Notes under the pieces: generated by a model | Seen by the model: the letters and a program-made list of their open reading frames with translations, nothing else | What the model was told of the DNA's origin: nothing | Databases searched by the model: none | Position numbers and translations under genes: made by a program | Shown: positions 7,042 through 14,936 of the stretch, piece after piece | Layout of the letters: each line of letters opens with the position of its first letter | How positions within the stretch are numbered: position 1 is the first letter of the stretch | Source: Bacillus sp. T3 | Lineage (GTDB): Bacteria > Bacillota > Bacilli > Bacillales > Cytobacillaceae | DNA: 64,000 nt | Direction of reading: 5' to 3' | Assembly (NCBI RefSeq): GCF_033449965.1 | Contig: NZ_CP137761.1 | Location: 2,480,001 to 2,544,000 of the forward strand

Positions 7042-9768
7042 TTATCCCTTAATTTTTTCACGTAATACCATTTGTAAGATACCACCGTGACGGTAGTAAT
7101 CGATTTCTACTTCAGAATCAAAGCGAACGATTACTTCGAATTCTTTCTTATTACCAGCTTCATCAGTAGCCGTAACTTTAAGAATGTCGCGTGGTCTTAC
7201 GTTTTCATCGACTTGAACATCGATCGTTTCTTTACCAGTTAAACCAAGTGTTTCTGCACTTTCGCCTGCTTTGAATTGAAGCGGAAGAACACCCATTAAC
7301 ACTAGGTTAGAACGGTGGATACGCTCGAAGCTTTGAGCGATAACAGTTTTGATTCCTAATAGGTTAGTACCTTTTGCAGCCCAGTCACGAGAAGATCCCA
7401 TACCGTAATCGTTACCAGCAAGGATTGCTAGACCAGTACCATCTTCTTTATATTTCATACATGCATCAAAGATAGAGGTTACTTCACCTGTTGGCCAGTA
7501 AGTAGTGAATCCACCTTCTGTACCTGGAGCCACTTGGTTACGAATACGAATGTTAGCGAATGTTCCTCTCATCATTACTTCATGATTACCACGGCGTGAA
7601 CCGTAAGAATTGAAGTCACGAGGAGAAACGCCTTTTTCTAGCAAGTATTTACCTGCAGGTGTATCTTTACCGATTGATCCAGCTGGTGAAATGTGGTCAG
7701 TAGTTACTGAATCACCAAATTTACCAACTACACGTAAACCGGATAATGGCTTAACTTCTTCTGGATCTGGTTTTAAACCTTCGAAGAATGGAGGGTTCGC
7801 AATATAAGTAGAATCCTCATCCCATGTGTATAATGGCTCATTGCTAGTTTTGATTTCGTTCCAACGAGCATTGTCACCGAATACGTTTTCGTATTCTTTG
7901 CGGAACAATTCAGGTGTAACTGTTTGTTTAACCACTTCGTTTACTTCAGCAGTTGATGGCCAAATGTCTTTGAAGAATACATCGTTGCCAGCTTTATCTT
8001 TACCAATCACATCGTTTTGAAGGTCGATATTTACGTTCCCAGCTAATGCATATGCCACTACAAGAGGTGGAGATGCAAGGTAGTTACCTTTTACGAGCGG
8101 ATGGATACGTCCTTCAAAGTTACGGTTACCAGAAAGTACTGAAGTAACAAGAAGATCGCTATCAGCAACAGCTTTTTCGATTTCATCTTTTAATGGGCCG
8201 GAGTTACCGATACAGGTAGTACATCCGTATCCAACTGTATTAAATCCTAATTGCTCAAGGTATGGAAGTAAACCAGAATCACGAAGGTATCCAGTTACTA
8301 CTTTAGAACCAGGAGCTAATGAAGTTTTAACAAATTTAGGTACTTCAAGACCAAGTTCAACTGCTTTTTTCGCAACTAAACCAGCACCAACTAGTACGTA
8401 TGGGTTAGAAGTGTTTGTACAGCTAGTGATTGCAGCGATTGCAATCGCACCAGTTTTCATAACAGCTTCATCACCATTGTCAAACTTAACAGTGATTTCT
8501 CTGTCAAGCTCAGCTTCAGTTAAGCCGAAACCTTGATTTCCTTGTGGTGCGCTAACTGCATTTACGAAAGTTTCTTTCATTTGAGAAAGTGGAATTAAAT
8601 CTTGTGGACGCTTTGGTCCAGAAAGATTTGCTTCGATTGCAGTTAAGTCAATTTCAATTACTTTAGTATAAACAGGCTCATCGCTTGGATCTAAGAATAA
8701 GCCGTTTTCTTGGCAATATTTTTCTACTACTTTAACGGCTTCTTCATCACGGCCAGTTAAACGTAGGTATGCTAAAGATTCGCCATCAATTGGGAAGAAT
8801 CCGCATGTAGCACCATATTCTGGAGCCATGTTTGCAACGGTTGCACGGTCTGCTAAAGGTAAAGAAGATACGCCAGGACCAAAGAACTCAACGAATTTAC
8901 CAACAACGCCAGCACCACGTAGAACTTGGGTTACTTTTAATGCAAGGTCAGTAGCCGTTGCTCCGTTTGGAAGCTCACCAACAAGTTTAACCCCAATAAC
9001 TTCTGGTACTGGGAAGTATGAAGGTTGACCAAGCATACCAGCCTCTGCTTCGATACCACCAACACCCCAACCAAGAACACCGATACCGTTGATCATCGTT
9101 GTATGGGAGTCTGTACCAACTAAAGTATCAGGATATGCTTCAAGCTCACCATCTTCAGTTGTTGCAACATGAACAACATCAGCAAGATACTCAAGGTTAA
9201 CTTGATGAACAATACCTGTTGCAGGTGGAACTGCACGATAGTTGTTGAATGCTTTTTGTGCCCAGCTTAGGAATTGATAACGCTCAGCGTTCCGTTCAAA
9301 TTCTAATTCCATGTTAGCTTCTAAAGAACTTGCTGTACCATAGTTATCAACCTGTACTGAATGGTCGATTACAAGGTCAACCGTTTTTTCAGGATTGATT
9401 TTATCAGGATCTCCACCCATGTCAGCCATTGCTTTACGTAATGAAGCAAGGTCAACTACTGCTGGTACCCCAGTGAAGTCTTGAAGAATAACACGTGAAG
9501 GTTTGAAAGGAACGTCGATATCTTTTACTTCGCTTGTTCCCCATTTTGCAAGGTTTTCTACGTGCTCTTTCGTAATAACGCGTCCGTCGTATTGACGTAA
9601 CACAGATTCAAGCAACACTTTAATGGAATATGGTAGTCTAGAAATGTTTCCAAGACCCGCTTCCTCAAGCGCGCTCAATCGATAATAATTGTACTTTTTG
9701 CCGTTCAAATCAAACGATGTCCGTGATTGGAAAACGTCATTTTTTGCTAAAACATCATTTTTTGACAT
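7042..9768 (-). CDS. acnA: Aconitate hydratase
   Basis: A 908-residue AcnA/IRP1-type aconitase (CitB in B. subtilis), interconverting citrate and isocitrate in the TCA cycle; the apo form can bind RNA. The 4Fe-4S cluster cysteines are visible in SCTNTSNPYV (about residue 450) and GCTTCIGNSGP (about 519). The C-terminal swivel domain has YGMGSSRDWAAKG. Length and order are normal and the frame is intact. AGGGGG precedes the ATG and a sigma-A promoter lies just upstream. It is monocistronic, with its own terminator. Confidence 0.97.
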   Translation of the reverse strand: MSKNDVLAKNDVFQSRTSFDLNGKKYNYYRLSALEEAGLGNISRLPYSIKVLLESVLRQYDGRVITKEHVENLAKWGTSEVKDIDVPFKPSRVILQDFTGVPAVVDLASLRKAMADMGGDPDKINPEKTVDLVIDHSVQVDNYGTASSLEANMELEFERNAERYQFLSWAQKAFNNYRAVPPATGIVHQVNLEYLADVVHVATTEDGELEAYPDTLVGTDSHTTMINGIGVLGWGVGGIEAEAGMLGQPSYFPVPEVIGVKLVGELPNGATATDLALKVTQVLRGAGVVGKFVEFFGPGVSSLPLADRATVANMAPEYGATCGFFPIDGESLAYLRLTGRDEEAVKVVEKYCQENGLFLDPSDEPVYTKVIEIDLTAIEANLSGPKRPQDLIPLSQMKETFVNAVSAPQGNQGFGLTEAELDREITVKFDNGDEAVMKTGAIAIAAITSCTNTSNPYVLVGAGLVAKKAVELGLEVPKFVKTSLAPGSKVVTGYLRDSGLLPYLEQLGFNTVGYGCTTCIGNSGPLKDEIEKAVADSDLLVTSVLSGNRNFEGRIHPLVKGNYLASPPLVVAYALAGNVNIDLQNDVIGKDKAGNDVFFKDIWPSTAEVNEVVKQTVTPELFRKEYENVFGDNARWNEIKTSNEPLYTWDEDSTYIANPPFFEGLKPDPEEVKPLSGLRVVGKFGDSVTTDHISPAGSIGKDTPAGKYLLEKGVSPRDFNSYGSRRGNHEVMMRGTFANIRIRNQVAPGTEGGFTTYWPTGEVTSIFDACMKYKEDGTGLAILAGNDYGMGSSRDWAAKGTNLLGIKTVIAQSFERIHRSNLVLMGVLPLQFKAGESAETLGLTGKETIDVQVDENVRPRDILKVTATDEAGNKKEFEVIVRFDSEVEIDYYRHGGILQMVLREKIKG

Positions 9769-9793
9769 ATGTATTACCCCCTATTCGTACTCA

Positions 9794-9821
9794 ATTATAC
9801 CAAAACAAGGTTAATTGTCGA
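9794..9821 (-). promoter_or_regulatory. Likely sigma-A promoter of acnA
   Basis: On the minus strand TCGACA (9821-9816) is followed by a 16-base spacer and a perfect TATAAT (9799-9794), placing the transcript start about 20 bases before the acnA ATG. Further upstream ATAA-N8-TTAT at 9895-9910 resembles the CcpC dyad that controls citB in B. subtilis, but its spacing is one base longer than the usual seven. Confidence 0.65.
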
Positions 9822-10098
9822 AAAGTTTGAATTTTTTCATCCATCCGAACTTTTCTTGCAATTCCAATTTTAATACATTGTGAGTTATAAGTAAATAACA
9901 AGAAAGTTATTGCTTTTTATAAGTTTTTCTTATTGTATAAAATATTTTAATCATGGATAGATAAGAAACCTTTATTTTAGAAGGATGCCTATTTTGCCAA
10001 GATGCCCCATCGACTTGTAGCTATTATATAAAAATAACATTAAACCTGTTGTATGACATTTTTTACCTTGGAGAAAATATCAATCGGAGGTGAAAATT

Positions 10099-10248
10099 TT
10101 GTCTAAACGAAAAGCAAATCATGTCATTCCAGGGATGAATGCAGCTAAGTCTCAAGGGATCGGTGCGGGTTTTAATGAAGAATACTCAAACGAGCCTTTA
10201 ACGGAAATGCAAAAACAAAATAATAAAAAACGAAAGAAAAATCAATAG
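10099..10248 (+). CDS. sspO: Small acid-soluble spore protein O
   Basis: A 49-residue protein, MSKRKANHVIPGMNAAKSQG then GAGFNEEY, ending in QNNKKRKKNQ. This follows B. subtilis SspO, including the KRKANHVI start and the NNKKRK tail. The start is a TTG with GGAGGTG six bases before it. It is divergent from acnA. In B. subtilis sspO and sspP are neighbours; here 2.3 kb containing a group II intron and one other gene lies between them. Confidence 0.93.
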   Translation: MSKRKANHVIPGMNAAKSQGIGAGFNEEYSNEPLTEMQKQNNKKRKKNQ

Positions 10249-10275
10249 ACGCTGGTCGCTAGAGCTAGACAATTG
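10249..10275 (+). repeat. Decayed tail of a dispersed repeat next to the intron
   Basis: GCTGGTCGCTAGAGCTAGAC resembles the conserved right end (CTAGCCGCTGGAGCTAGAC) of the repeats at 12728-12799 and 12803-12920, with several changes. It begins right after the sspO stop codon and runs into the 3' end of the group II intron. Confidence 0.5.
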
Positions 10276-12163
10276 AGATAGGGGGAGGCGACTAACCTCC
10301 ATTTATCCCTCTCACACCACCGTACGTACGGTTCCGTATACGGCGGTTCCAGTTAAGTCAAACGCTGTGAGTCATATCTTGCAGTAATACTTTTTAATCC
10401 TAAGGAATGCCAATAGGTATTCCTTAGTGTTTTCTGTAGGATAGGGCTTTTAGATATTCTCCAGTAAGCCTTTCTCGTATTTCCCCATTCATATGCTTTC
10501 CCTTTTGGTACTCCCAGTTCGATAAGCTTCTTTACCTTAGTTTTTGGGAGTTTCCATTCTTTCCATCGAATCATCCTTAACCTTCGGTTTAACCATCCTT
10601 CTAGTTTTGCAAATACGGAGCGTGTATCCGCAAGGTGATAATAGTTAACCCAACCAACCAGATATTCATTAAGCTTATTGATCCTTACTTCCATTGCGAT
10701 TGATTTACGTCTACTCGTTAGCTTCCTGATTTTATCCTTAAATCGCTTAATAGACTGTGGTGAAATCCTAACCTTCGGTTTTAAGTTGCTTGAAAAGCTA
10801 AATCCAAGAAACTTCCTTTTCCAAGGTCGGTCAACAGCACTTTTTTCCCTGTTAACTTTCAACTTAAGTTTCCCTTCAATAAACCGAGTCATCGCAACCA
10901 TTACTCTCTCTCCTGCACGTTTGGATTTGACGTAAATATTACAGTCATCTGCGTATCGAACGAATCTATGTCCTCTTCGCTCGAGTTCTTTATCCAATTC
11001 ATCCAAGACGATATTAGAAAGCAAGGGGCTTAGCGGCCCTCCTTGCGGAGTTCCTTCAAGATTAGGACTGACAAGTCCGCCTTTCATTACACCCGAGGAT
11101 AAATATTTCCGTATCAAATGGAGTAAAGTTTTGTCTTGAATTCTAGTAGCTAATTTACTCATTAATCTATCGTGATTAACTTTATCAAAGAATTTTTCAA
11201 GGTCGATGTCTACAACCCATCGATATCCTTCCTCTATATAACTTTGGGCCAAAATTACTGCATCATGGGCTCGCCTCCTAGGACGAAATCCAAAGCTACA
11301 TTTTGAGAAACTTGGGTCATATATTTTGGTTAGCACTTGGGTGATTGCCTGTTGAATGAAACGGTCTGTCACGGTTGGGATTCCTAATTTCCTTTTTCCT
11401 TTGCCATCTGGTTTCGGGATTTCGACTCGACGGACTGGGAGAGGAATATAGGTCCCATCTGCTAGGGATTGACGCAGTTCATTCCAGTTAAGCATGATAT
11501 GTCCGCGTAGAGCCGTGACGGGCATTTCGTCAACTCCATGTTTCCCTTTATTCTTTTCTACTCTTTTAATAGCGTTAAGTAGATTATCCCGTGACAGGAC
11601 TTGTTCCATTAACATTGATATAACCTCCCGCGTAAGTAGGTGTTCTGTTTGTGTTCTTTCCGTTCTCCACCCTGTTTAGGGACCCCCATGGGTTCACCAT
11701 TTCTTTCCGTAAACAGGTTCATTGTTTTCTGCTTCATTGAAAAGAAAGATACGCCTAGTTCCTACTTTCCATAACTGGTTCAGCCCTTCCTTAACCTCTT
11801 AAGCGATTAAGTACTATGGCTTCTGCTGACGCCTGTCGTTCAACCAATCCTCACGGATTGGCTTACCGCATGAGTACGGCATATCGACAGGTTCTCCCCG
11901 GGTAAGAGTGCAGACTTTCCTTCCATGTCCCCGCCTCATTTACTCTGTGACATCTTCGGCAGTATGGGCTTTATCTTGTATTGCAGACTCATCCAATGTC
12001 ACCTAGCCTTATATGAGATTCGTGTTCCTCGGGGCAGAAGTTTGCCGCCGACTTCCTTCAGGTATGAGGGTCACCCCTCATACCCTTGTCTTAAGCTACA
12101 GCTACTACTGCCTTCGCTGTTCGGGACTTTCACCCTAGAGCCTGCACCCATGCCGGGCACACA
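10272..12163 (-). mobile_element. Complete group II intron, bacterial class C type
   Basis: On the minus strand the element begins GTGTGCCCGGCATGGGTGC (from 12163), a classic group II 5' end, followed by about 550 bases of structured ribozyme sequence, the reverse transcriptase gene and then the 3' domains. Domain V is seen at about 10325-10358 as ACCGCCGTA paired with TACGGTGGT. A domain VI stem built on GGAGG/CCTCC and GAGA/TCTC follows. The 3' end is placed at about 10272 and could be off by a few bases. The 5' end lies directly after an intrinsic terminator stem and T-run, the known target choice of class C introns. All parts look intact, so it may still be mobile. Confidence 0.88.
10353..11615 (-). 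CDS. ltrA: Group II intron reverse transcriptase/maturase
   Basis: A 420-residue intron-encoded protein. It has RT blocks including GIPTVTDRFIQQAI, SFGFRPRRRAHDAV, EGTPQGGPLSPLLSN and the catalytic FVRYADD (about residue 223), then the maturase X domain with WVNYYHLAD. No HNH endonuclease domain follows, which is typical of class C introns. GGGAGG precedes the ATG. It should aid splicing of its host intron and copy it into new sites. The frame is open from end to end, so it is likely functional. Confidence 0.93.
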   Translation of the reverse strand: MLMEQVLSRDNLLNAIKRVEKNKGKHGVDEMPVTALRGHIMLNWNELRQSLADGTYIPLPVRRVEIPKPDGKGKRKLGIPTVTDRFIQQAITQVLTKIYDPSFSKCSFGFRPRRRAHDAVILAQSYIEEGYRWVVDIDLEKFFDKVNHDRLMSKLATRIQDKTLLHLIRKYLSSGVMKGGLVSPNLEGTPQGGPLSPLLSNIVLDELDKELERRGHRFVRYADDCNIYVKSKRAGERVMVAMTRFIEGKLKLKVNREKSAVDRPWKRKFLGFSFSSNLKPKVRISPQSIKRFKDKIRKLTSRRKSIAMEVRINKLNEYLVGWVNYYHLADTRSVFAKLEGWLNRRLRMIRWKEWKLPKTKVKKLIELGVPKGKAYEWGNTRKAYWRISKSPILQKTLRNTYWHSLGLKSITARYDSQRLT

Positions 12164-12169
12164 ATGAAA

Positions 12170-12203
12170 AACAAGCGGCTAATTAATCATAGCCGCTTGT
12201 TTC
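12170..12203 (-). terminator. Terminator of the 12205-12474 gene and intron target site
   Basis: A 13-base perfect stem, AAACAAGCGGCTA with its complement around an eight-base loop, followed on the minus strand by TTTTCATT. The group II intron starts right after this T-rich tail. Confidence 0.9.
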
Positions 12204-12204
12204 T

Positions 12205-12474
12205 TTAATATTCATTACTTGGAAGATTTACCTCATGGATAATGTTTTCTAAATCTGAGCGAAATCGTTCTAATTGAGCACGTTGATGGTCGGATGCCAC
12301 CTCTAATGCATTTTCAATTTGCTGATACGCTTCATTAACCTCATTTTTTAAATGCTTTAATTGATGACCGTAGCTTGCACTATCTTGTACAATTTCGCTA
12401 TATAATCCTTGTACATCCTCAATTCCTTGTTGTGCTGCTTGAAAGGCTTGCTGCTTATTTTTATGGTAAGGCAT
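12205..12474 (-). CDS. Small coiled-coil protein of unknown function
   Basis: An 89-residue protein made almost wholly of amphipathic helix with heptad-like spacing and many Gln and Glu residues (KNKQQAFQAAQQGIEDVQGL to ERFRSDLENIIHEVNL). It has no signal or membrane segment. AGGAGTG precedes the ATG. It lies between sspO and sspP, on the opposite strand, and ends in a strong terminator. I do not recognise the family. Its place among spore genes hints at a sporulation role but proves nothing. Confidence 0.65.
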   Translation of the reverse strand: MPYHKNKQQAFQAAQQGIEDVQGLYSEIVQDSASYGHQLKHLKNEVNEAYQQIENALEVASDHQRAQLERFRSDLENIIHEVNLPSNEY

Positions 12475-12584
12475 TACATTTTCACTCCTAATACAATGTT
12501 AACGTTAAATTGTGCAATTTTATTAAATAATATTCAGTATAAATATTACGGTGAAATCGCACCCTATCCATAGGAGGGATGAAG

Positions 12585-12728
12585 ATGAACAAAAACGATG
12601 GGAAAGATATGCGAAAGAACGCTCCAAAAGGTGGCAACAGCGGCCAACCAGAGCCTTTAAGCGGTTCTCATAAAGTTAAAAACCGAAACCACACAAGACA
12701 AAAACATAACCAACATCACGACATGTAG
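12585..12728 (+). CDS. sspP: Small acid-soluble spore protein P
   Basis: A 47-residue protein, MNKNDGKDMRKNAPKGGNSG then QPEPLSGSHKVKNRN and a His-rich tail HTRQKHNQHHDM. It follows B. subtilis SspP closely (DM-KNAPKG, GQPEPLSGS-KVKNRNHTRQKHN). AGGAGGG lies seven bases before the chosen ATG at 12585; an in-frame ATG at 12579 touches that site and is less likely. A dispersed repeat begins inside its stop codon region. Confidence 0.93.
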   Translation: MNKNDGKDMRKNAPKGGNSGQPEPLSGSHKVKNRNHTRQKHNQHHDM

Positions 12729-12799
12729 AAAAGCGGAAGCGACCGTTCAGCGGCGTATGGACTGAAAAGTGGAAGCCCCTAGCCGCTGGAGCTAGACAG
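12728..12799 (+). repeat. Dispersed GC-rich repeat, short copy
   Basis: Begins GAAAAGCGGAAGCGACC and ends GCCCCTAGCCGCTGGAGCTAGACAG (two parts of one unit, with a shortened middle). It is a deleted copy of the fuller unit at 12803-12920, in direct orientation, and the two lie in tandem. Confidence 0.8.
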
Positions 12800-12802
12800 A
12801 TA

Positions 12803-12920
12803 GAAAAGCGGAAGCGGCTTGCTCAGGGGCGACAGGCATAAGGCGAGCCCTGCAGGAAATCCTGATTTCCGGAAGGGATTGACTTATGACCCCGAGCCCC
12901 TAGCCGCTGGAGATAGACAA
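12803..12920 (+). repeat. Dispersed GC-rich repeat, full copy
   Basis: Starts GAAAAGCGGAAGCGGCTTG, contains CAGGGGCGACAGGCATAAG and ends with CCCCTAGCCGCTGG-AGATAGACAA. The ends are partly complementary (AGCGGCT with AGCCGCT), so it can fold into a long hairpin. A close copy lies at 40646-40769. Elements of this sort are scattered between genes in many Bacillus chromosomes. Confidence 0.85.
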
Positions 12921-12921
12921 T

Positions 12922-12963
12922 AAAAAAAGGTTGCGCTGGTTAGGAGCCAGCTGCAACCTTTTT
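12922..12963 (-). terminator. Terminator overlapping the selA 3' end
   Basis: On the minus strand AAAAAGGTTGC-CTGG pairs with CCAG-CGCAACCTTTTTTT. The left arm encodes the last residues of SelA (KKVAAGS) and the loop holds the stop codon, so coding and termination signals share the same bases. Confidence 0.85.
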
Positions 12964-14349
12964 AAATGCATCAATGATGATCATTTCTTCATCTTTCGTT
13001 ACAGTGCGTAGATCTAGATGAATTTCTTCGTTTTGAATTCGAACAATAATCGATGGGACATGTTCCAATCGAAGCTTTCTCGCTAAGTGCTCAGCATTTA
13101 TGTGAGTATGCTTCATTGCAACGACAGTAGTTGGCAATTCAACATCCGGCATCGTTCCCCCTCCAACTTGGCTGGTACCATTTAGGGTGCGGACTTTAAA
13201 CTCACTAGGTACTTTTAACGCAAAAGCTTCGGCACGAACCATTAATTCTTCTTGGGTATATAATAAATCACGAATCGTCGGGATATTTTTTAAATCCGAT
13301 CCGCCTTTAACGTAATCGATTAATGTTCCTTCCAATGCGGCTAATGTCATTTTATCGACCCGAAGCACACGAGCCAGCTGATGTTTCTTCAGCCTATCAA
13401 TTAACGCTTTTTTTCCTGCAATAATTCCAGCTTGTGGCCCGCCAAGAAGCTTATCACCACTAAAAGAAACGAGATCAGCACCCGTGCTTAAAACCTCCCT
13501 AACAACCGGCTCATCCCCGATTCCATGCTGTTTAAAATCATACAAAACTCCACTACCAAGATCCTCATAAAAAATGACGTCGTCTTGTCTTTGCGCTAAT
13601 TGCACTAATTGATCTGTTTCCACAGATTTTGTAAAACCGATTGTTTTAAAATTACTAGTATGTACCTTTAATATCATAGCGGTATCGCAGGATAATGCAT
13701 TTTCATAATCGTATAAATGGGTTTTATTGGTCGTCCCAACCTCTACTAGTCTAGCCCCGCTTTCTTCCATTATCGAGGAAATTCGGAATGAACCACCTAT
13801 CTCAACGAGCTGCCCTCTTGAGACAATCACTTCTTTTTCAAAAGCTAATGAGCGTAGCACAAGATAGACCGCAGCTGCGTTATTGTTAACGACCATAGCT
13901 GCCTCTGCTCCGGTGATTTCCTTAATAAGTGTCTCAACATGACTATGTCGCGAGCCTCGTTCTCCTTCTTCAATTTTATACTCAAGGTTAGAATAATTTT
14001 GGGCAGTGTCAAGGACATGCGCTGCAGCACGATCACTCAACCGTGCTCGTCCCAAATTTGTATGCAGGATTGTTCCTGTCGCATTGATAACCCGTTTTAA
14101 TGTGTAGCTTGTTTTATTTTTTACAGTGGCCTCGACAAGAGCATACAATTCCTCTGTGAAAAATGCAGTCCCCGGTTCAGAGCCTTTCCAAATACCCATT
14201 AATAATTCTTCTCTCACTGTATCGAGTGTCTGTTTAAGTATATTCGTTAAATAGCTGGACTCTACCCCGTTCTCAGAAGCCATTTGTAAAAACCGTGGCT
14301 CTCGTTGAAGCTCATGAACAGGGGGTAATAACCGAAGTAAATGTTTCAA
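12940..14349 (-). CDS. selA: L-seryl-tRNA(Sec) selenium transferase
   Basis: A 469-residue SelA, the PLP enzyme that converts seryl-tRNA(Sec) to selenocysteyl-tRNA(Sec) using selenophosphate. Visible features are the N-terminal LLPPVHELQREPRFL motif, RVINATGTILHTNLGRA, and the PLP lysine in SFSGDKLLGGPQAG (about residue 298). The start is placed at the TTG at 14349, with GGAGGGG five bases upstream and the family's usual KHLLRLLP beginning; longer ATG starts at 14403 or 14373 lack such a site. SelB is often encoded just downstream of selA, but here a terminator and repeats follow. The matching selenophosphate synthase gene, selD, is 0.6 kb away. Confidence 0.95.
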   Translation of the reverse strand: MKHLLRLLPPVHELQREPRFLQMASENGVESSYLTNILKQTLDTVREELLMGIWKGSEPGTAFFTEELYALVEATVKNKTSYTLKRVINATGTILHTNLGRARLSDRAAAHVLDTAQNYSNLEYKIEEGERGSRHSHVETLIKEITGAEAAMVVNNNAAAVYLVLRSLAFEKEVIVSRGQLVEIGGSFRISSIMEESGARLVEVGTTNKTHLYDYENALSCDTAMILKVHTSNFKTIGFTKSVETDQLVQLAQRQDDVIFYEDLGSGVLYDFKQHGIGDEPVVREVLSTGADLVSFSGDKLLGGPQAGIIAGKKALIDRLKKHQLARVLRVDKMTLAALEGTLIDYVKGGSDLKNIPTIRDLLYTQEELMVRAEAFALKVPSEFKVRTLNGTSQVGGGTMPDVELPTTVVAMKHTHINAEHLARKLRLEHVPSIIVRIQNEEIHLDLRTVTKDEEMIIIDAFKKVAAGS

Positions 14350-14510
14350 AAAATCCCCTCCAAACAAATTAACCATTGTTATTATACCAATAATTCTAAC
14401 CATGAAAAAGAAAGGGTAAAATCTTCAAATATATTTCACATAAAAGAAAAGCCGATGGCCCTTTCGCTCGTCACACATCAAACTTTTTACACCTTCTTAT
14501 CTTAATAAAG

Positions 14511-14540
14511 AAAGACCGCTTTTATAAAAAGTCGGTCTTT
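14511..14540 (-). terminator. Terminator after the SelW-like gene
   Basis: AAAGACCG pairs with CGGTCTTT on the minus strand around a T-rich loop, followed by CTTTATT. It lies eight bases beyond the stop codon of the selenoprotein gene and separates it from selA. Confidence 0.8.
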
Positions 14541-14547
14541 AAGCAAA

Positions 14548-14787
14548 CTAGTATGATTCCATTTTGTCAATCAGTTCATTTGAACTCGGAAATTTTCCTG
14601 TCTCTTTTTTGGAATAGATTTTTTCATTGTTAACAGTGACTTCAAAAACACCACCAGATGAAGGTATTAGTTCTAATTTTTCAATTTCACCTCTAAAATG
14701 GGTAAACAATTCTTCCGCGATACTCGCGGCTTTAGGTGCAAAGTTTCACATCATACAAAATTCTACAACAACATTAAATTTTTTCAA
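14548..14787 (-). CDS. SelW/Rdx-family selenoprotein with in-frame UGA (Sec14)
   Basis: A 79-residue protein read through a UGA at 14748-14746. It starts at a TTG with AAAGGAG seven bases upstream: MKKFNVVVEFCMM-U-NFAPKA. Cys11-Met-Met-Sec14 is the CxxU redox motif of the Rdx family (SelW, SelT, SelH), at the usual place after the first strand. The rest continues the family pattern: an alpha-helix (AASIAEELFTHF), then LELIPSSGGVFEVTVNNEKIYSKKETGKFPSSNEL. In the family, Cys and Sec face each other in a thioredoxin-like fold and bind glutathione or partner thiols. A perfect 6-bp hairpin begins 16 bases after the UGA, where a bacterial SECIS is expected. selA and selD flank it. Conventional annotation would end it at UGA or miss it. 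Confidence 0.88.
14715..14729 (-). promoter_or_regulatory. Candidate SECIS hairpin of the SelW-like gene
   Basis: CCGCGA-GTA-TCGCGG on the minus strand: six perfect, mostly GC pairs around a three-base loop, beginning 16 bases after the UGA codon. Bacterial SECIS elements lie inside the coding region at this distance and are bound by SelB. Position and strength support the role. The loop sequence cannot be matched to a particular SelB. Confidence 0.65.
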
Positions 14788-14936
14788 TTTCCTGCTCCTT
14801 TCTACCTGTTTTTATTATACATTAACAGCATGAAGTAAAAATATTGTAGTATAAACTCGTAACACTCTGCAAAATATCTGTTTGAATATGTGCGAGATTG
14901 TTTAAATAAAGGTATACTAGACACTGGAGGTGGAAA

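Noticed and set aside
11925..12167. An open plus-strand frame of 80 codons near the intron 5' end
   Set aside because: It lies wholly in the ribozyme part of the group II intron, antisense to it, and codes for no recognisable protein.
14400..14547. tRNA-Sec (selC) between selA and the SelW-like gene
   Set aside because: No cloverleaf, TTCGA-type T loop or CCA end could be built; the only strong structure is the terminator.
14627..14833. A 68-codon plus-strand frame opposite the SelW-like gene
   Set aside because: It has no ribosome site and runs antisense through the Rdx-like coding region; the minus-strand read-through product is far better supported.
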